Assembly: GCF_030263935.1 (NCBI RefSeq)
Contig: NZ_CP127162.1
Location: 4,864,001 to 4,928,000, forward strand
Length of the DNA stretch: 64,000 nt
Reading direction: 5' to 3'
Origin: Paenibacillus polygoni
GTDB taxonomy: Bacteria > Bacillota > Bacilli > Paenibacillales > Paenibacillaceae
Below, piece after piece: positions 56,303 through 64,000 of the stretch. Under the pieces are notes generated by a model. That model was not told the DNA's origin and did not search any database. It saw nothing but the letters and a program-made list of their open reading frames with translations. The position numbers were made by a program, and so were the translations under genes. Numbering within the stretch: position 1 is the stretch's first letter; every line of letters starts with the position of its first letter.

Positions 56303-57269
56303 CTGATCCATCTCCTGTCTCATCATCTTCCCTTGATGCGGCACTCTCTAACTCAGCCATACGAACTGTTTCTTGATATTCGAGCGCTTGCCTTACATCC
56401 ATCTGGATGTCACGCTGCACTGCATTATTCATATTCGGCAGACACTCGGCTACCACACGGATCACATACTCCGATGTTGTCATAGACTGAACCCCCATAA
56501 CCTCAGGAACAGTCAGTACATTGGTGTTACGTTCTGGCAGGTCGCGTACAGCTTCTTTTACAAGCCGCATTGCTTCACCCAGTCGTTCTTCACCTTTCAT
56601 CGGAATATCTACAACGGCTCTTGAGTTAGCCATTGAGTAGTTAGTAACTGTGGTGATTCCCCCGTTAGGAATAATATGAACTTCTCCAGTAAAACTAATA
56701 ATCTTCGTTGTTCTTAAACCGATCATTTCCACTGTGCCTTTTAAGGTGCCCGTTTGGATAACATCCCCAACAGCGAATTGGTCTTCAAATATGATGAAAA
56801 AACCGGTTATCACGTCTTTAACTAAACTTTGTGCACCAAATCCAATGGCGAGTCCAAGTACACCAGCACTAGCTAACACGGGTGCTAGATCTACACCTAG
56901 TTGACTAAGAATAAGGAGCACCAGAATGAAGTTACATGCCATGGAGACTACATTTTTCAGAAGTTCCCCAACCGTATTCACTCTTCGCGTATTGAGTCGT
57001 ATTCTTCTCTCCGAATCATTATTCAGTAAAGATTTATCAATAATTCCATGCAGTAATTTAATAACAATCCGTGTTAAAACAAATACAATAAGAATCTGTA
57101 ATAGTGTACCTGCGTAGCCGATCCACATGTCGGCATCTGTGAACCAGTTCCATATACCATCTGTAATTTTTTGAACCCAGCTCACAGCTTCCTCAACTGT
57201 TTCTTCGACTTTTCCTGGTTCTTCTGTTGCATTGGTTGTGCCAGTCAATAACATTAGCGGCCAATCCAC
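56292..57269 (-). CDS. Small-conductance mechanosensitive channel (MscS family)
   Basis: 325 residues. Membrane helices at about 50-70 and 105-150, including the pore helix ASAGVLGLAIGFGAQSLVKD, then the MscS beta domain (FEDQFAVGDVIQTGTLKGTV, IPNGGITTVTNYS). Releases solutes on osmotic down-shock. Preceded by DUF3343 at 29 bp and overlapping DUF951. Confidence 0.93.
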   Translation of the reverse strand: MDWPLMLLTGTTNATEEPGKVEETVEEAVSWVQKITDGIWNWFTDADMWIGYAGTLLQILIVFVLTRIVIKLLHGIIDKSLLNNDSERRIRLNTRRVNTVGELLKNVVSMACNFILVLLILSQLGVDLAPVLASAGVLGLAIGFGAQSLVKDVITGFFIIFEDQFAVGDVIQTGTLKGTVEMIGLRTTKIISFTGEVHIIPNGGITTVTNYSMANSRAVVDIPMKGEERLGEAMRLVKEAVRDLPERNTNVLTVPEVMGVQSMTTSEYVIRVVAECLPNMNNAVQRDIQMDVRQALEYQETVRMAELESAASREDDETGDGSGGA

Positions 57270-57298
57270 TCTTTACTCACCTCTTTAGTAAACGATCT

Positions 57299-57547
57299 CT
57301 ATATGATTTCTATATACCCGGTCCCTTCTTTTCGAAAAATACCGCGCACTTCAACTTTCTCTGTCATGATAACATACTTTACTTTGTCCAGAAATTCCGC
57401 AGGGAACTGAATTGATAAAGCACAGCCTGCAGTTATCTCTTTCGGGGTAGGACAGGTATCAATCTCAACCTCCGCGTACTCTAGCAGCATTTCTGCATAA
57501 ATCGCTTGCTGTGTTGAGTCAAAAGCTATCGTAAGCCACGTATCCAC
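57299..57547 (-). CDS. DUF3343 (Se/S carrier-like) protein
   Basis: 82 residues. TWLTIAFDSTQQAIYAEMLL and IDTCPTPKEITAGCALSIQF show the conserved Cys pair of this family, proposed to carry sulfur or selenium as a persulfide/perselenide. A class-V cysteine desulfurase lies 1.2 kb away on the same strand. Function inferred. Confidence 0.85.
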   Translation of the reverse strand: MDTWLTIAFDSTQQAIYAEMLLEYAEVEIDTCPTPKEITAGCALSIQFPAEFLDKVKYVIMTEKVEVRGIFRKEGTGYIEII

Positions 57548-57653
57548 TTGAATACTCCTATCTATGATGGTCTAGTGAATTGAAGTATAAAAACCAGCAT
57601 TCTTCCATATACTAATACTACTATTCCAAGCACGAAAGGAAGATAGTGCGTCT

Positions 57654-58265
57654 ATGAATCGTAATCCTAAAGCTTTATCTTCACAGGACATGCCTGGCCT
57701 GAAAATACCTCATACAGATCCAGGTATTGCTTCAGCCATTGTCCATCGTTTACTATTCCATCTATTTCAGGCACCTGCCCATAAAGAAATTGTCATTGTT
57801 TGTATTGGAACCGATCGCTCAACAGGCGATTGTCTTGGTCCTCTTGTGGGTACTTCTCTATCCAAGCTAAAGAGCAGTCCCATTTACCATCTATACGGTA
57901 CACTAGAAGAACCCGTTCATGCAATGAATTTACAAGATACACTTGATGTAATTTATTCCACACATGCTGACCCTTATGTTATTGGTATCGATGCTTGTCT
58001 TGGACAATCTTCTAGTGTAGGTTGCATTCAAGTATCCGCCGGACCGCTTCGCCCAGGAGCAGGTGTAAATAAAGAATTACCGCCGGTTGGCGATATCCAT
58101 TTGACAGGTATCGTTAACGTCGGCGGCTTTATGGAGTATTTCGTGCTTCAGAATACTCGGCTTAGTCTGGTCGTTCGCATGGCAGAAGTAATCTCCCACA
58201 GTTTATATGATGCACTTACCGAATGGCATAAGCGTGTTACGCTTCTTGCTGTGCAAGAACAATAG
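57654..58265 (+). CDS. yyaC: Spore protease YyaC-like protein
   Basis: 203 residues; VIVCIGTDRSTGDCLGPLVG and GIDACLGQSSSVGCIQVSAG are typical of the YyaC family, related to germination protease Gpr and hydrogenase maturation proteases. A CATATACTA element upstream (57606-57614) with ATA 16 bp before resembles a SigE-type sporulation promoter. Its 3' end overlaps the DUF4446 gene by 29 bp, tail to tail. Confidence 0.9.
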   Translation: MNRNPKALSSQDMPGLKIPHTDPGIASAIVHRLLFHLFQAPAHKEIVIVCIGTDRSTGDCLGPLVGTSLSKLKSSPIYHLYGTLEEPVHAMNLQDTLDVIYSTHADPYVIGIDACLGQSSSVGCIQVSAGPLRPGAGVNKELPPVGDIHLTGIVNVGGFMEYFVLQNTRLSLVVRMAEVISHSLYDALTEWHKRVTLLAVQEQ

Positions 58266-58737
58266 CTTCTTTTTCTTCGTTTGATAGAGAATACGTTGAC
58301 TCTCCCCCTTTTAGGGGCTTTGCATATACATAAGAACCATCCCGATTATATAACCCTGTTAGCACGAGTCCATCGCTCTGTTCGTTCAGCATGGCAACAG
58401 AAAAACTCAGATCTGTCCCCCGCTCTCCATATGCATTATAACGTTTTACTCCTATTTTCCCTTGGACTTGCTTCAACTTCGTAAGTGCCTTATTGATATC
58501 ATCTTTATTCTCAGCCTGCATATCCTCGATAGCATCCATTTGAACTTTAAGCTGAAAAAGTAAGGACTCTAAATCTTCTACGCCTGTACTAGACATTAAG
58601 TTGTCATAGTTTTTACGAAGTTTACGCATCTTTACAGCTTGGACAATCATCATGATTAAAAGAACAAGAACAATTAACAGAGTTCCAAAAGTTATAATAG
58701 GCAATTGTTCCAGGATCAGTTCATTTATATCTGTCAT
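58237..58737 (-). CDS. DUF4446 family membrane protein
   Basis: 166 residues: a membrane helix (about 13-33), a coiled-coil (about 35-85) and the conserved core VKRYNAYGERGTDLSFSVAM, LNEQSDGLVLTGLYNRDGSY. Found next to parB in many Firmicutes; function unknown. 24 bp after the desulfurase gene. Confidence 0.9.
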   Translation of the reverse strand: MTDINELILEQLPIITFGTLLIVLVLLIMMIVQAVKMRKLRKNYDNLMSSTGVEDLESLLFQLKVQMDAIEDMQAENKDDINKALTKLKQVQGKIGVKRYNAYGERGTDLSFSVAMLNEQSDGLVLTGLYNRDGSYVYAKPLKGGESTYSLSNEEKEAIVLAQQEA

Positions 58738-58761
58738 TTATTGTTCCTACTCCTCTATTAA

Positions 58762-59916
58762 TTAAGATCTACTGGCAAGATCGTGGACAGCTGCAAGCAG
58801 CGCCGACACTTCCGCCTCTGTTGAGTTTACACCAAAACTAGCTCTCACTGCTCCTCGATCTAAAGTTCCTGCACTTTCATGTGCTAGTGGGGTACAGTGA
58901 AATCCCGAGCGCACTGCAATACCATATTCTCGGTCAAGCCGGAAAGCTAAATCGGCAGAATCTACGTTTTCTATATTAAAAGATACAAGTCCACTTCTTG
59001 GGCATCCTTTTCTCGGGCCCAGAATATGTGCTCCTGGCACCTTTTCTAATCCCTCTATTAAATACTGAGATAACGACCACTCATGTTCATAGATATGATC
59101 GATCGATAAGGATAATACTTGCTCTATTCCTGCCGTTAAACCAGCATACCCCACCACGTTGGGTGTACCTGATTCATAACGGTCAGGTCTAACCGTCGGT
59201 TGCCCTATTGCTTCTGATTGGCTGCCTGTGCCTCCGTAAATTAGCGGCTTCACATCAAGATCGGGATGAATGTAAAGGCCTCCTGTTCCCTGCGGCCCAA
59301 GCAAACCTTTATGCCCGGGAAAAGCCAACAGATCAATCCCCATCTTTTCTACATCAATATGCAGGACTCCCGCACTCTGAGCAGCATCGACGAGCAAAGG
59401 GATTCCGTGTTTTCGAGTAACAGCACTAATCTCTTTCAATGGAAGAATACTTCCGAGCAGATTAGAACTATGTGTTACTGCAACTAATTTGGTGTGAGGA
59501 CGAATTCGGTTCTCGAGCATATTCATAGATATTTGGCCTTCATCCGTAAGCGGAAGATAATCCACTTCAATCTGCCCAAGTGATTTTAAATATTCTAAAG
59601 GTCTTCTTACTGAATTATGTTCCATCATTGTTGTAATTACATGATCGCCGGGTTCCAAAATTCCTGTTATCGCTAAATTTAAGCTCATTGTAGTGTTAGA
59701 AGTAAGTACGATATCATTTGGATTATGAATCCTAAACAGCTTTGCAATAACACGGCGAGTATGAAATAATACCCGACTTGCGTTGACAGACATTTGATGA
59801 CTTCCTCTGCCTGGGTTTGCACCTGCTGTTTCCATTGCTTGAAGCATCGCTTCTTTTACTGTTTCCGGCTTCGGCCACGAAGTAGCAGCATGATCCAAAT
59901 ATATGATTTTATCCAT
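58762..59916 (-). CDS. Cysteine desulfurase family protein (class-V aminotransferase fold)
   Basis: 384 residues. IYLDHAATSWPKP start, PLP lysine in AFPGHKGLLGPQGTGG and the catalytic-loop Cys in RSGFHCTPLAHE. It resembles the EF2568-like branch, associated with selenium and sulfur use, rather than the housekeeping IscS/SufS. Mobilises S (or Se) from cysteine. Downstream of parB, separated by a terminator. Confidence 0.88.
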   Translation of the reverse strand: MDKIIYLDHAATSWPKPETVKEAMLQAMETAGANPGRGSHQMSVNASRVLFHTRRVIAKLFRIHNPNDIVLTSNTTMSLNLAITGILEPGDHVITTMMEHNSVRRPLEYLKSLGQIEVDYLPLTDEGQISMNMLENRIRPHTKLVAVTHSSNLLGSILPLKEISAVTRKHGIPLLVDAAQSAGVLHIDVEKMGIDLLAFPGHKGLLGPQGTGGLYIHPDLDVKPLIYGGTGSQSEAIGQPTVRPDRYESGTPNVVGYAGLTAGIEQVLSLSIDHIYEHEWSLSQYLIEGLEKVPGAHILGPRKGCPRSGLVSFNIENVDSADLAFRLDREYGIAVRSGFHCTPLAHESAGTLDRGAVRASFGVNSTEAEVSALLAAVHDLASRS

Positions 59917-59936
59917 TCCCCTACTCCTCTACAAAA

Positions 59937-59989
59937 GAAAATGACATATCCTTTCTTCCTACCTGAGGTAAGAGGACGATATGTCATTA
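59937..59989 (-). terminator. Terminator of parAB
   Basis: AATGACATATC and GATATGTCATT with inner TTACCT/AGGTAA pairing; TTTTCTTTTG follows on the minus strand. About 70 bp past parB. Confidence 0.8.
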
Positions 59990-60055
59990 CACTAAAGACT
60001 TACTTACCCATTACCCTCATATTCATGTGTATTGATGATAGGTTAGACATGTTGA

Positions 60056-60916
60056 TCATTCAAGAAGTCCATTTATCTGAAGTAGTTCTAAAAGTCTCTC
60101 TAAATCCTGTTTGCTGTAGTAATTTAGTTCGATCTTTCCCTTTTCCTTATGATCCTTAATCTTTACCGTTGTCTTAAAATGATTCCGCAGACTTTCCTCA
60201 ACTGTTTCAATGTAAGGGTCTCTTCTCTTCTGCTTAGACTTAGATTTACTTTCCTTCCCTTTACGATCCATCTGTTGAACAGCTTCTTCAAGTTCTCTAA
60301 CGCTCCATTGCTTCTGGATACATTCCTCTGCTAGTTCTTTTATTACCTTTTGGTCCTTAAGGCCAACAATAGCTCTTGCATGCCCCATAGATAATGTTCC
60401 ACGTGAAACATGATCTTTTACTTCCTCAGGTAAAGTTAACAACCGCAGAAAGTTAGCAATATGAGATCTTGATTTACCAACTTTCATAGACAGTTCTTCT
60501 TGAGTTAGAGAAAACTGATCCATAAGACCTTGATATGCTACAGCGACTTCCATTGCATTTAGGTTTTCACGTTGCAGGTTTTCAATAAGTGCAATTTCCA
60601 TAACTTGCTGTTCGGAAAAGTTGCGAACTACAGCCGGTACCGTAGATTTACCGCAATACTCAGATGCACGAAAACGCCTCTCACCCGCTATAATTTCATA
60701 CCCTTTAAGCACACTGCGAACAATAATCGGTTGAATAACTCCGTGCTGGCGAATAGATTCTGCCAGTTCTTTAATAGACTCTTCATCAAACGTTTTTCTA
60801 GGCTGATAAGGATTTGCGCGAAGCTGGCTGAGTGGTATTTCCACGATTTTGTCATCATCGTTGATCGAAAGCGCAGGTAGAATTGCGTCTAATCCTTTAC
60901 CTAAACGCTTACTCAT
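60056..60916 (-). CDS. parB: Chromosome partitioning protein ParB (Spo0J)
   Basis: 286 residues. CTP-binding box GERRFRASEYCG, box II ENLQRENLNAMEVA, helix-turn-helix TQEELSMKVGKSRSHIANFL and a C-terminal dimer domain. It loads as a sliding clamp at parS and recruits SMC. One parS lies inside the gene. Its start overlaps the parA stop by 8 bp. Confidence 0.97.
   Translation of the reverse strand: MSKRLGKGLDAILPALSINDDDKIVEIPLSQLRANPYQPRKTFDEESIKELAESIRQHGVIQPIIVRSVLKGYEIIAGERRFRASEYCGKSTVPAVVRNFSEQQVMEIALIENLQRENLNAMEVAVAYQGLMDQFSLTQEELSMKVGKSRSHIANFLRLLTLPEEVKDHVSRGTLSMGHARAIVGLKDQKVIKELAEECIQKQWSVRELEEAVQQMDRKGKESKSKSKQKRRDPYIETVEESLRNHFKTTVKIKDHKEKGKIELNYYSKQDLERLLELLQINGLLE
60395..60410. 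promoter_or_regulatory. parS site inside parB
   Basis: TGTTCCACGTGAAACA, a perfect match to the Firmicute parS consensus TGTTNCACGTGAAACA, in the coding sequence of parB as in Bacillus spo0J. Confidence 0.95.
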
Positions 60917-61670
60917 ATGAAATCACTTCCTTTGCCAACTCTAGATAAACCTCAGCTCCTCTTGAGCGAGGATCATACGTAATAATAGATTGTCCATGTG
61001 ATGGTGCTTCACTAAGTCTAATATTGCGTGGAATAATCGTTCTATAAACTTTTTGTTGAAAATACTTTTTGACTTCTTCTATAACTTGAATCCCAAGATT
61101 CGTGCGAGCATCAAACATAGTAAGCAATACACCTTCAATTTGAAGAGAAGTATTCAGATGTTTTTGTACAAGCCTAACTGTATTTAGGAGCTGACTTAAA
61201 CCTTCGAGGGCGTAATATTCACACTGAATTGGAATAATAACAGAATCGGATGCAGTCAGTGAGTTAATGGTAAGCATCCCAAGTGAAGGAGGACAATCAA
61301 TCAAAATATAGTCATACTCATGTTTGATCATCTGCAGAGATTTCTTCAGACGAACTTCACGAGAAATGGTAGATACAAGTTCAATTTCTGCTCCAGCAAG
61401 CTGAATTGTTGCGGGAATCAAATGGAGTCCCGGGATATTCGTTTCCACAATGGCTTCTTTAGGATGGATCTCTTCAATGAGCACATCGTAGATACAATAA
61501 GCAACATCTGCTTTATTAACACCCACACCGCTAGTTGTGTTGCCTTGGGGATCTATATCTACAAGAAGCACACGCTTGCCAAGTGAAGCTAGTCCTGCAC
61601 CCAAATTAACAGAGGACGTGGTTTTACCTACTCCGCCCTTCTGGTTTGCTACGGCAATAATCTTTGACAC
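60909..61670 (-). CDS. parA: Chromosome partitioning ATPase ParA (Soj)
   Basis: 253 residues from a GTG at 61670 (reading SKIIAVANQKGGVGKTTSSV), with GAGGTGA just upstream; the longer frame to 61784 reaches the noc stop. Deviant Walker A KGGVGKTT and Walker B LIDCPPSLG. Regulates DnaA and segregation. Confidence 0.97.
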   Translation of the reverse strand: MSKIIAVANQKGGVGKTTSSVNLGAGLASLGKRVLLVDIDPQGNTTSGVGVNKADVAYCIYDVLIEEIHPKEAIVETNIPGLHLIPATIQLAGAEIELVSTISREVRLKKSLQMIKHEYDYILIDCPPSLGMLTINSLTASDSVIIPIQCEYYALEGLSQLLNTVRLVQKHLNTSLQIEGVLLTMFDARTNLGIQVIEEVKKYFQQKVYRTIIPRNIRLSEAPSHGQSIITYDPRSRGAEVYLELAKEVISYE

Positions 61671-61752
61671 TTTTTTCACCTCAGTATAGGAGTCATTCCT
61701 TAGGGGTACGAGATAATAGATATCGGCGCAATAGCTAGAATGAAGTAGATAG

Positions 61753-61774
61753 AAAAAGCGGCACCTGAGCCGCT
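61753..61774 (-). terminator. Terminator between noc and parA
   Basis: AGCGGC-TCAGGT-GCCGCT followed by TTTTTC on the minus strand, 10 bp past noc. parA must therefore have its own promoter in 61671-61752 or rely on partial read-through. Confidence 0.8.
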
Positions 61775-61783
61775 GTATGTTCA

Positions 61784-62602
61784 TTATTTACGTTTCGGAA
61801 TTTGTATTACTATTTCATAATGATCTTCATGATCAGATTCTTTTGTTTTGATGTCGAGGCCCGAGTCTGACACCATATCAATGGATTGTCTAATTGTGTT
61901 CAAAGCGAGTCTAACATCTTTTGTAAAAGAAATCCGTTTAGACTTCTTAATCTTGGAAGACTCTTTGTAGAAAGCAACCCTTGCTTCCGTTTGTTTTACA
62001 TTGAGTTCTTTAGTGATGATTTCCTCGAGAATTTTTAATTGGATCTCCAAACGATCTAGGGAAAGTAGTGCTCTCGCATGTCGCTCAGATATTTTCCGTT
62101 CCATAAGAGCCATCTTCACTTCTTCAGGTAGATGCAGCAAGCGAATTTTGTTTGCTATTGTGGATTGGCTTTTTCCAAGGCGCTGTGCCAGACTTTCTTG
62201 TGTTAACTGGTGCAAGTCGATCAACTTTTGATAGGCCACAGCCTCTTCAATCGCCGTCAGACCTTCACGCTGTAAGTTTTCGATAAGTGCTATGGAAGCT
62301 GCTTGGGAATCATTAAATTCACGTACAATAGCAGGGATATGTTCCATGCCAAGTTTCCTTACGGCACGCCAGCGTCTCTCCCCAGCAATGATTTCATATT
62401 GCCCGTTCCGAACGCGAACCACAATGGGCTGAATAACACCATGGGTTTTAATCGTTTGGCATAATTCTTCAATCTTCTCGTCATCAAAAATCGTACGGGG
62501 CTGATACGGGCTGCTCACAATTTCATCGATCGGAATTTGTTTTACTTCTTCCCCGTTACTGCGTTCCGTCAAACCAAACAACTTCGAAAATTGTTCTTTC
62601 AT
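61784..62602 (-). CDS. noc: Nucleoid occlusion protein Noc
   Basis: 272 residues from the ATG at 62602 ([20 protein letters not shown]). ParB paralogue with [26 protein letters not shown] and helix-turn-helix [20 protein letters not shown]; the amphipathic N-terminus [10 protein letters not shown] is the membrane anchor of Noc. Blocks division over the nucleoid. A small AGTGCC/GGCACT hairpin lies at 62631-62648 in its leader. Confidence 0.95.
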   Translation of the reverse strand: MKEQFSKLFGLTERSNGEEVKQIPIDEIVSSPYQPRTIFDDEKIEELCQTIKTHGVIQPIVVRVRNGQYEIIAGERRWRAVRKLGMEHIPAIVREFNDSQAASIALIENLQREGLTAIEEAVAYQKLIDLHQLTQESLAQRLGKSQSTIANKIRLLHLPEEVKMALMERKISERHARALLSLDRLEIQLKILEEIITKELNVKQTEARVAFYKESSKIKKSKRISFTKDVRLALNTIRQSIDMVSDSGLDIKTKESDHEDHYEIVIQIPKRK

Positions 62603-62968
62603 TCCGTAGATTACCACCTAAATTCAAAATAGTGCCGCTTAAGGCACTTTATTGACTGTTCTCTCTTCGATTCCGTGTTGCAACTAGGCTAAGCCGTCTT
62701 CTTTATGTATAGGATTATGTTCTATGACGTTTAGACTCAATCTGTACGAAGAAACTACTCCCTCTATTCTATCACTTTTTCTTCCATAATCCTATTGTTT
62801 GGCAGTGAATTTTATCTCATTTTAAGGAAAATTGACTTCTAGTATTTTCATCGCGTTTGTTGATTATGAGCCTTGTTTTTATACCGTTTTTAATACCTGT
62901 TTTTATGCAGATATAATGTTGTATTATTTCTTATTTTAAGGAAGATAGATTGCTTAAAATAAACAAAA

Positions 62969-63000
62969 AAAGGGAATGTTTCACGTGAAACATTCCCTTT
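62969..63000 (-). terminator. rsmG terminator stem
   Basis: AAAGGGAATGTTTCAC and GTGAAACATTCCCTTT form a perfect stem with T-run on the minus strand, 3 bp past rsmG. Its centre is a parS site. The 62650-62968 gap toward noc shows no gene. Confidence 0.85.
62977..62992. promoter_or_regulatory. parS site in the rsmG-noc gap
   Basis: TGTTTCACGTGAAACA, perfect parS consensus and a full 16-bp palindrome, embedded in the rsmG terminator stem. Confidence 0.95.
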
Positions 63001-63003
63001 TTA

Positions 63004-63729
63004 TTATTTAACAAGTGGTGTCTTAAGTGGTGTTCCTGGTTTTCTAGGATACATCTTTGGTGTGTTAGCTATCTTACGGATTAAAATCATATGCCTTGCT
63101 GACTCTTCCACGGGTAATTGGAAAGCATGTGTTTCAATGAGTTTACCCTTTAACTCTTTTAAACTGTATGCCGCTTCTGTCAATTCTGCAGCAGGATCGC
63201 TACCCTTCATTGCTGCAAACATTCCGTCTTTACGAACAAAAGGTAGGCAGAATTCATTAAGTACTGCAAGCCTAGCAACAGCACGAGCTGTAACAAGATC
63301 ATAATGATCCCGGTAACCTGCTTTTCTTCCGACCTCTTCTGCCCGGCCATGAATAAGTTCCACGTCTTGAAGTCCAAGAGCATCACAAAGATGTTGTAAG
63401 AACGTAATCCGTTTATTCAGAGAATCAATAATCGTCAGCTTTAAATGAGGAAAACAAATCTTAAGCGGAATACCCGGGAAACCTGCCCCAGACCCTATAT
63501 CCGCGATGGTATTCACTTCGTCCATTCCTACATAGAAAGCAAGTGACACAGAATCATAAAAGTGTTTTGTATATACTTGCTCTCTCTCAGTGATACCCGT
63601 TAGATTCATTTTCTCATTCCAAGATACGAGCTCTTTATAATAAATCTCAAATTGATCTAACTGCTTCTCGCTAAGCTCAATCTGATGTTCTGCTAAGCGT
63701 TCTTGCAATTCCTTCTGTATATGATCCAT
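63004..63729 (-). CDS. rsmG: 16S rRNA (guanine527-N7)-methyltransferase RsmG
   Basis: 241 residues. Rossmann SAM-binding motif IADIGSGAGFPGIPLKI, then LTIIDSLNKRITFLQHL and ARAVARLAVLNEFCLP. Methylates G527 in 16S rRNA; loss gives low-level streptomycin resistance. 2 bp after the mnmG stop. Confidence 0.97.
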   Translation of the reverse strand: MDHIQKELQERLAEHQIELSEKQLDQFEIYYKELVSWNEKMNLTGITEREQVYTKHFYDSVSLAFYVGMDEVNTIADIGSGAGFPGIPLKICFPHLKLTIIDSLNKRITFLQHLCDALGLQDVELIHGRAEEVGRKAGYRDHYDLVTARAVARLAVLNEFCLPFVRKDGMFAAMKGSDPAAELTEAAYSLKELKGKLIETHAFQLPVEESARHMILIRKIANTPKMYPRKPGTPLKTPLVK

Positions 63730-63731
63730 TG

Positions 63732-64000
63732 TTACCCCCTAGATGCAGTAACCCGATTATAATGTTCTAGATAAACGAGCAATATTGAAATATCTGCCGG
63801 TGTTACACCCGAAATCCGGGAAGCTTGACCGATAGAGATGGGACGGATTTTTTCAAGCTTCTGTTTCGCTTCTATTGCCAAACCATGAATCTCATTGTAA
63901 TTGATGGTATCTGGAATTTTCTTTTTCTCCATTTTCATCAGACGTTCTACATGAGTGAGTTGCTTCTCAATATAACCTGCATATTTAATTTGGATTTCGA
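63732..64000 (-). CDS. mnmG: tRNA modification enzyme MnmG (GidA), C-terminal end
   Basis: Only the last ~89 codons are present; the frame runs off the window edge. [30 protein letters not shown] and [19 protein letters not shown] are the helical tail that binds MnmE. The full FAD enzyme modifies U34 of several tRNAs. Confidence 0.93.
   Translation of the reverse strand, partial: EIQIKYAGYIEKQLTHVERLMKMEKKKIPDTINYNEIHGLAIEAKQKLEKIRPISIGQASRISGVTPADISILLVYLEHYNRVTASRG

Noticed and set aside
62650..62968. Replication origin in the AT-rich noc-rsmG gap
   Set aside because: No cluster of DnaA boxes (TTATCCACA) seen; dnaA/dnaN are outside the window, so oriC is probably further right.

Overview
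The window looks like the origin-proximal chromosome of a low-GC, endospore-forming Firmicute, most likely Paenibacillus or a close relative (genus inferred, not proven). The right half carries the conserved order mnmG-rsmG-noc-parA-parB, yyaC, rpsF-ssb-rpsR, dnaB-rplI-gdpP, purA and walRKHIJ-htrA-rlmH. Two perfect parS sites, a tRNA-Ser, the spore gene yyaC and the complete Wal operon fit this. Nearly all core genes lie on the minus strand.

Layout. 1-3.3 kb: alpha-galactoside uptake operon (MFS symporter, LacI regulator, GH36 alpha-galactosidase cut by the window edge) with repeated operator-like motifs. 3.4-12.1 kb: a lone GH18-like membrane-anchored hydrolase convergent with a six-gene cell-surface cluster (DUF4956, CotH-like kinase, a membrane-anchored TIM-barrel/CBM9-like protein lacking the usual catalytic glutamates, HEAT-repeat protein, GT2 synthase, VTC/CYTH domain protein). 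12.5-23.3 kb: L25, then accessory DNA: a lipoprotein with a duplicated domain, an SDR, a TetR/MATE efflux pair with clear operators, an intact IS30 element in a gene remnant, and a three-gene DUF262 / AAA-DUF3696 ATPase / unknown operon that looks like a defence module, next to the 3' end of rlmH. 23.4-32 kb: rlmH, a CxxH/CxxC protein, htrA and walJIHKR. 32.1-33.7 kb: an IS1182-family element inserted in a terminator hairpin that is duplicated intact on both sides.

33.7-46 kb: LysM/G5/M23 wall hydrolase, purA with promoter and PurBox pair, dnaB-rplI-gdpP-yybS-mazG-like-CBS operon, LCP wall-polymer ligase and a DacF-like carboxypeptidase. 46.3-52 kb: oligopeptide ABC importer oppABCDF with an oppA/oppB intercistronic hairpin. 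52-53.9 kb: a CwlK-like peptidase between two copies of a diverged ~93-bp repeat. 53.9-64 kb: rpsR-ssb-rpsF, yjzC, a possible small transcript, tRNA-Ser(CGA), DUF951, MscS, DUF3343 Se/S carrier-like protein, yyaC, DUF4446, a class-V cysteine desulfurase, parB, parA, noc, parS, rsmG and the end of mnmG.

The genes join replication and segregation (dnaB, parABS, noc), envelope homeostasis (WalRK with M23, LCP, DacF and CwlK-like enzymes) and c-di-AMP turnover (gdpP). The two candidates for less-described biology are the CotH/VTC/DUF4956/GT2 surface cluster and the DUF262-ATPase operon. All family assignments are by eye from translated sequence; no database search was run.
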